From Paraburkholderia caffeinitolerans (lineage in GTDB: Bacteria; Pseudomonadota; Gammaproteobacteria; Burkholderiales; Burkholderiaceae): DNA of 64,000 bases. A program made the position numbers and the translations under genes. Positions within the stretch are counted from its first letter, which is position 1; each line of letters begins with the position of its first letter. The notes beneath the pieces were generated by a model. That model was not told where the DNA came from. It made no database searches and was given only the letters and a program-made list of their open reading frames with translations. The DNA lies in NCBI RefSeq assembly GCF_902859945.1, contig NZ_CADIKL010000041.1, positions 1 to 64,000 of the forward strand, written 5' to 3'. Below are positions 63,241 to 64,000 of this stretch, one piece after another.

Positions 63241-64000
63241 TCACGGCTCGCGCAGATAGCGCTCCGACAACGCCTCGTACAGCGGTGGCGCAAAGAAGCG
63301 CGAGACGCGGCTCGCGATGAGCGCCGTGGCCATTAGCGAGATGACGAGCGCATGGCCGTTGATCATCTCGATGACAATCACGAACGCCGTGATTGGACTT
63401 TGTGTCACCGCGGCGAGATAGCCGACCATGCCGAGCGCAATCAGCATCGACAACTGCATCTGCGAGAACACCATGTGCAGGGTATTGCCGATGCCGGAGC
63501 CGATGGCCAGCGACGGTGCGAAGAGACCACCGGGGGCGCCCGGCAGGTACGAGCCCACCATCGAGATGAGCTTGAGAATGGGATATGCCGCGCTGACGTG
63601 CGCAGTGCCCTCGAGCATGCCGCGCGCCTCGGCGTAGCCGCTGCCAAACGTGTGACGGTGCGACAGCACGCCAACGATAGCGATGACGAGGCCGCATAGC
63701 GCCCCGAACAGCACCGGTCGTTGCGCACGCATGTCGAGCAGTACACGAGGCATCCAGCGCCGGGTATTGAGCAGCAGCCAGCAGAAGCTGCCGCCCAGCC
63801 CGCCCGCGAGCACGCCGGTCAGCACGACGGCGATGCTGAGCCATTGTGGCAGCCCCGAGCCGATATCGATCGTGCCGAAGTAGACATAGTTGCCCTGGAG
63901 ACCCAGCGAAACGACGCCAGCGAAGATGATGGCCGTGATCAGCACGCCGCTCGTGCGCTGCTCGAAACTGCGCATGAGCTCTTCGATGGCAAACACGACC
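63241..64000 (-). CDS. ClC-family chloride channel/antiporter, partial
   Basis: C-terminal ~253 residues; the gene continues past the window end. FAIEELMRSF, the GGLFAPSLAIGSGIGN motif (GxFxP ion-coordination site) and TQSPITAFVIVIEM mark the family. Helical membrane protein exchanging Cl- and H+ or conducting Cl-/F-. The frame is open through base 64000 (VVFAIEE), so the GTG near 63996 is not a start. No CBS domains follow the last helix. Confidence 0.9.
   Translation of the reverse strand, partial: VVFAIEELMRSFEQRTSGVLITAIIFAGVVSLGLQGNYVYFGTIDIGSGLPQWLSIAVVLTGVLAGGLGGSFCWLLLNTRRWMPRVLLDMRAQRPVLFGALCGLVIAIVGVLSHRHTFGSGYAEARGMLEGTAHVSAAYPILKLISMVGSYLPGAPGGLFAPSLAIGSGIGNTLHMVFSQMQLSMLIALGMVGYLAAVTQSPITAFVIVIEMINGHALVISLMATALIASRVSRFFAPPLYEALSERYLREP

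Noticed and set aside
1..64000. CRISPR arrays, tRNA or rRNA genes
   Set aside because: No regularly spaced repeats, cloverleaf-like or conserved rRNA segments were noticed on reading either strand; a dedicated search was not possible.

Overview
The window is high-GC chromosomal or megaplasmid DNA from a beta-proteobacterium of the Burkholderia/Paraburkholderia/Cupriavidus group. The evidence is three Burkholderiales-type trimeric porins (AQSSVTLYG-like N-terminus, C-terminal Phe), a long single-chain pyruvate carboxylase, two BKACE (DUF849) enzymes, DUF2946/SCO1/PCu(A)C copper genes and typical GGAG ribosome sites. It reads as an accessory region: catabolic operons alternate with insertion-sequence debris, one intact 13-kb transposon and decayed genes. 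No tRNA, rRNA or CRISPR array was seen.

Layout. 0-2.3 kb: amino-acid ABC importer (binding protein with an abnormal, probably truncated N-terminus, plus two permeases; no ATPase in view). 2.3-4.3 kb: BON-domain protein, porin, IS66 orfA relic. 4.5-13.4 kb: catabolic cluster under an AraC-type regulator. One operon is BKACE-1/quinone reductase/TauD-like dioxygenase; the other is BKACE-2/NTF2-like protein/SDR/MFS. Both are headed by copies of the same ~165-bp regulatory segment carrying two direct repeats 21 bp apart. 13.4-17.9 kb: CHAT-protein relic, small ORF with a sigma-54-like site, pyruvate carboxylase. 17.9-20.3 kb: IS110 relics, a perfect 22-bp inverted repeat, an IS6-family element. 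20.3-22.7 kb: porin and Tat-exported metallo-beta-lactamase-fold hydrolase. 23.0-33.0 kb: a tightly packed operon (alpha/beta hydrolase, acyl/aryl-CoA ligase, two-domain VOC dioxygenase, FAD monooxygenase, 4HBT thioesterase, Asp/Glu-racemase-superfamily enzyme, MFS transporter) divergent from a TetR regulator and followed by a porin. It looks like a CoA-thioester aromatic degradation route.

34,756-47,807 is a complete Tn3-family transposon of the Tn5041 type (tnpA, tnpC, 51-bp imperfect terminal repeats, perfect 5-bp target duplication TGTCT) that splits a UPF0158 gene. Its cargo is a tyrosine recombinase, a sensor kinase/NtrC-type regulator pair and an operon behind a sigma-54-like promoter: a lipoprotein and a cytoplasmic paralogue built from the same beta-rich repeat, an MFS transporter and an ArsB/SLC13-type permease. 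This looks like an inducible efflux or resistance module whose substrate I cannot name.

48.2-54.0 kb: toxin-antitoxin pair with a near-leaderless promoter, a second IS6-family element that truncates a gene, a frameshifted gene, a truncated SMC/RecF-like ATPase and an integrase pseudogene, which together look like a decayed defence island. 54.4-56.2 kb: copper handling (DUF2946, SCO1, PCu(A)C) with an ExbD relic beside it. 56.7-64.0 kb: two small genes, a giant LuxR-type ATPase regulator with DUF4242 and a divergent FAD-linked oxidase, a two-TM protein and a ClC chloride channel running off the window end.

All family assignments are by eye from translated sequence; no database search was run.
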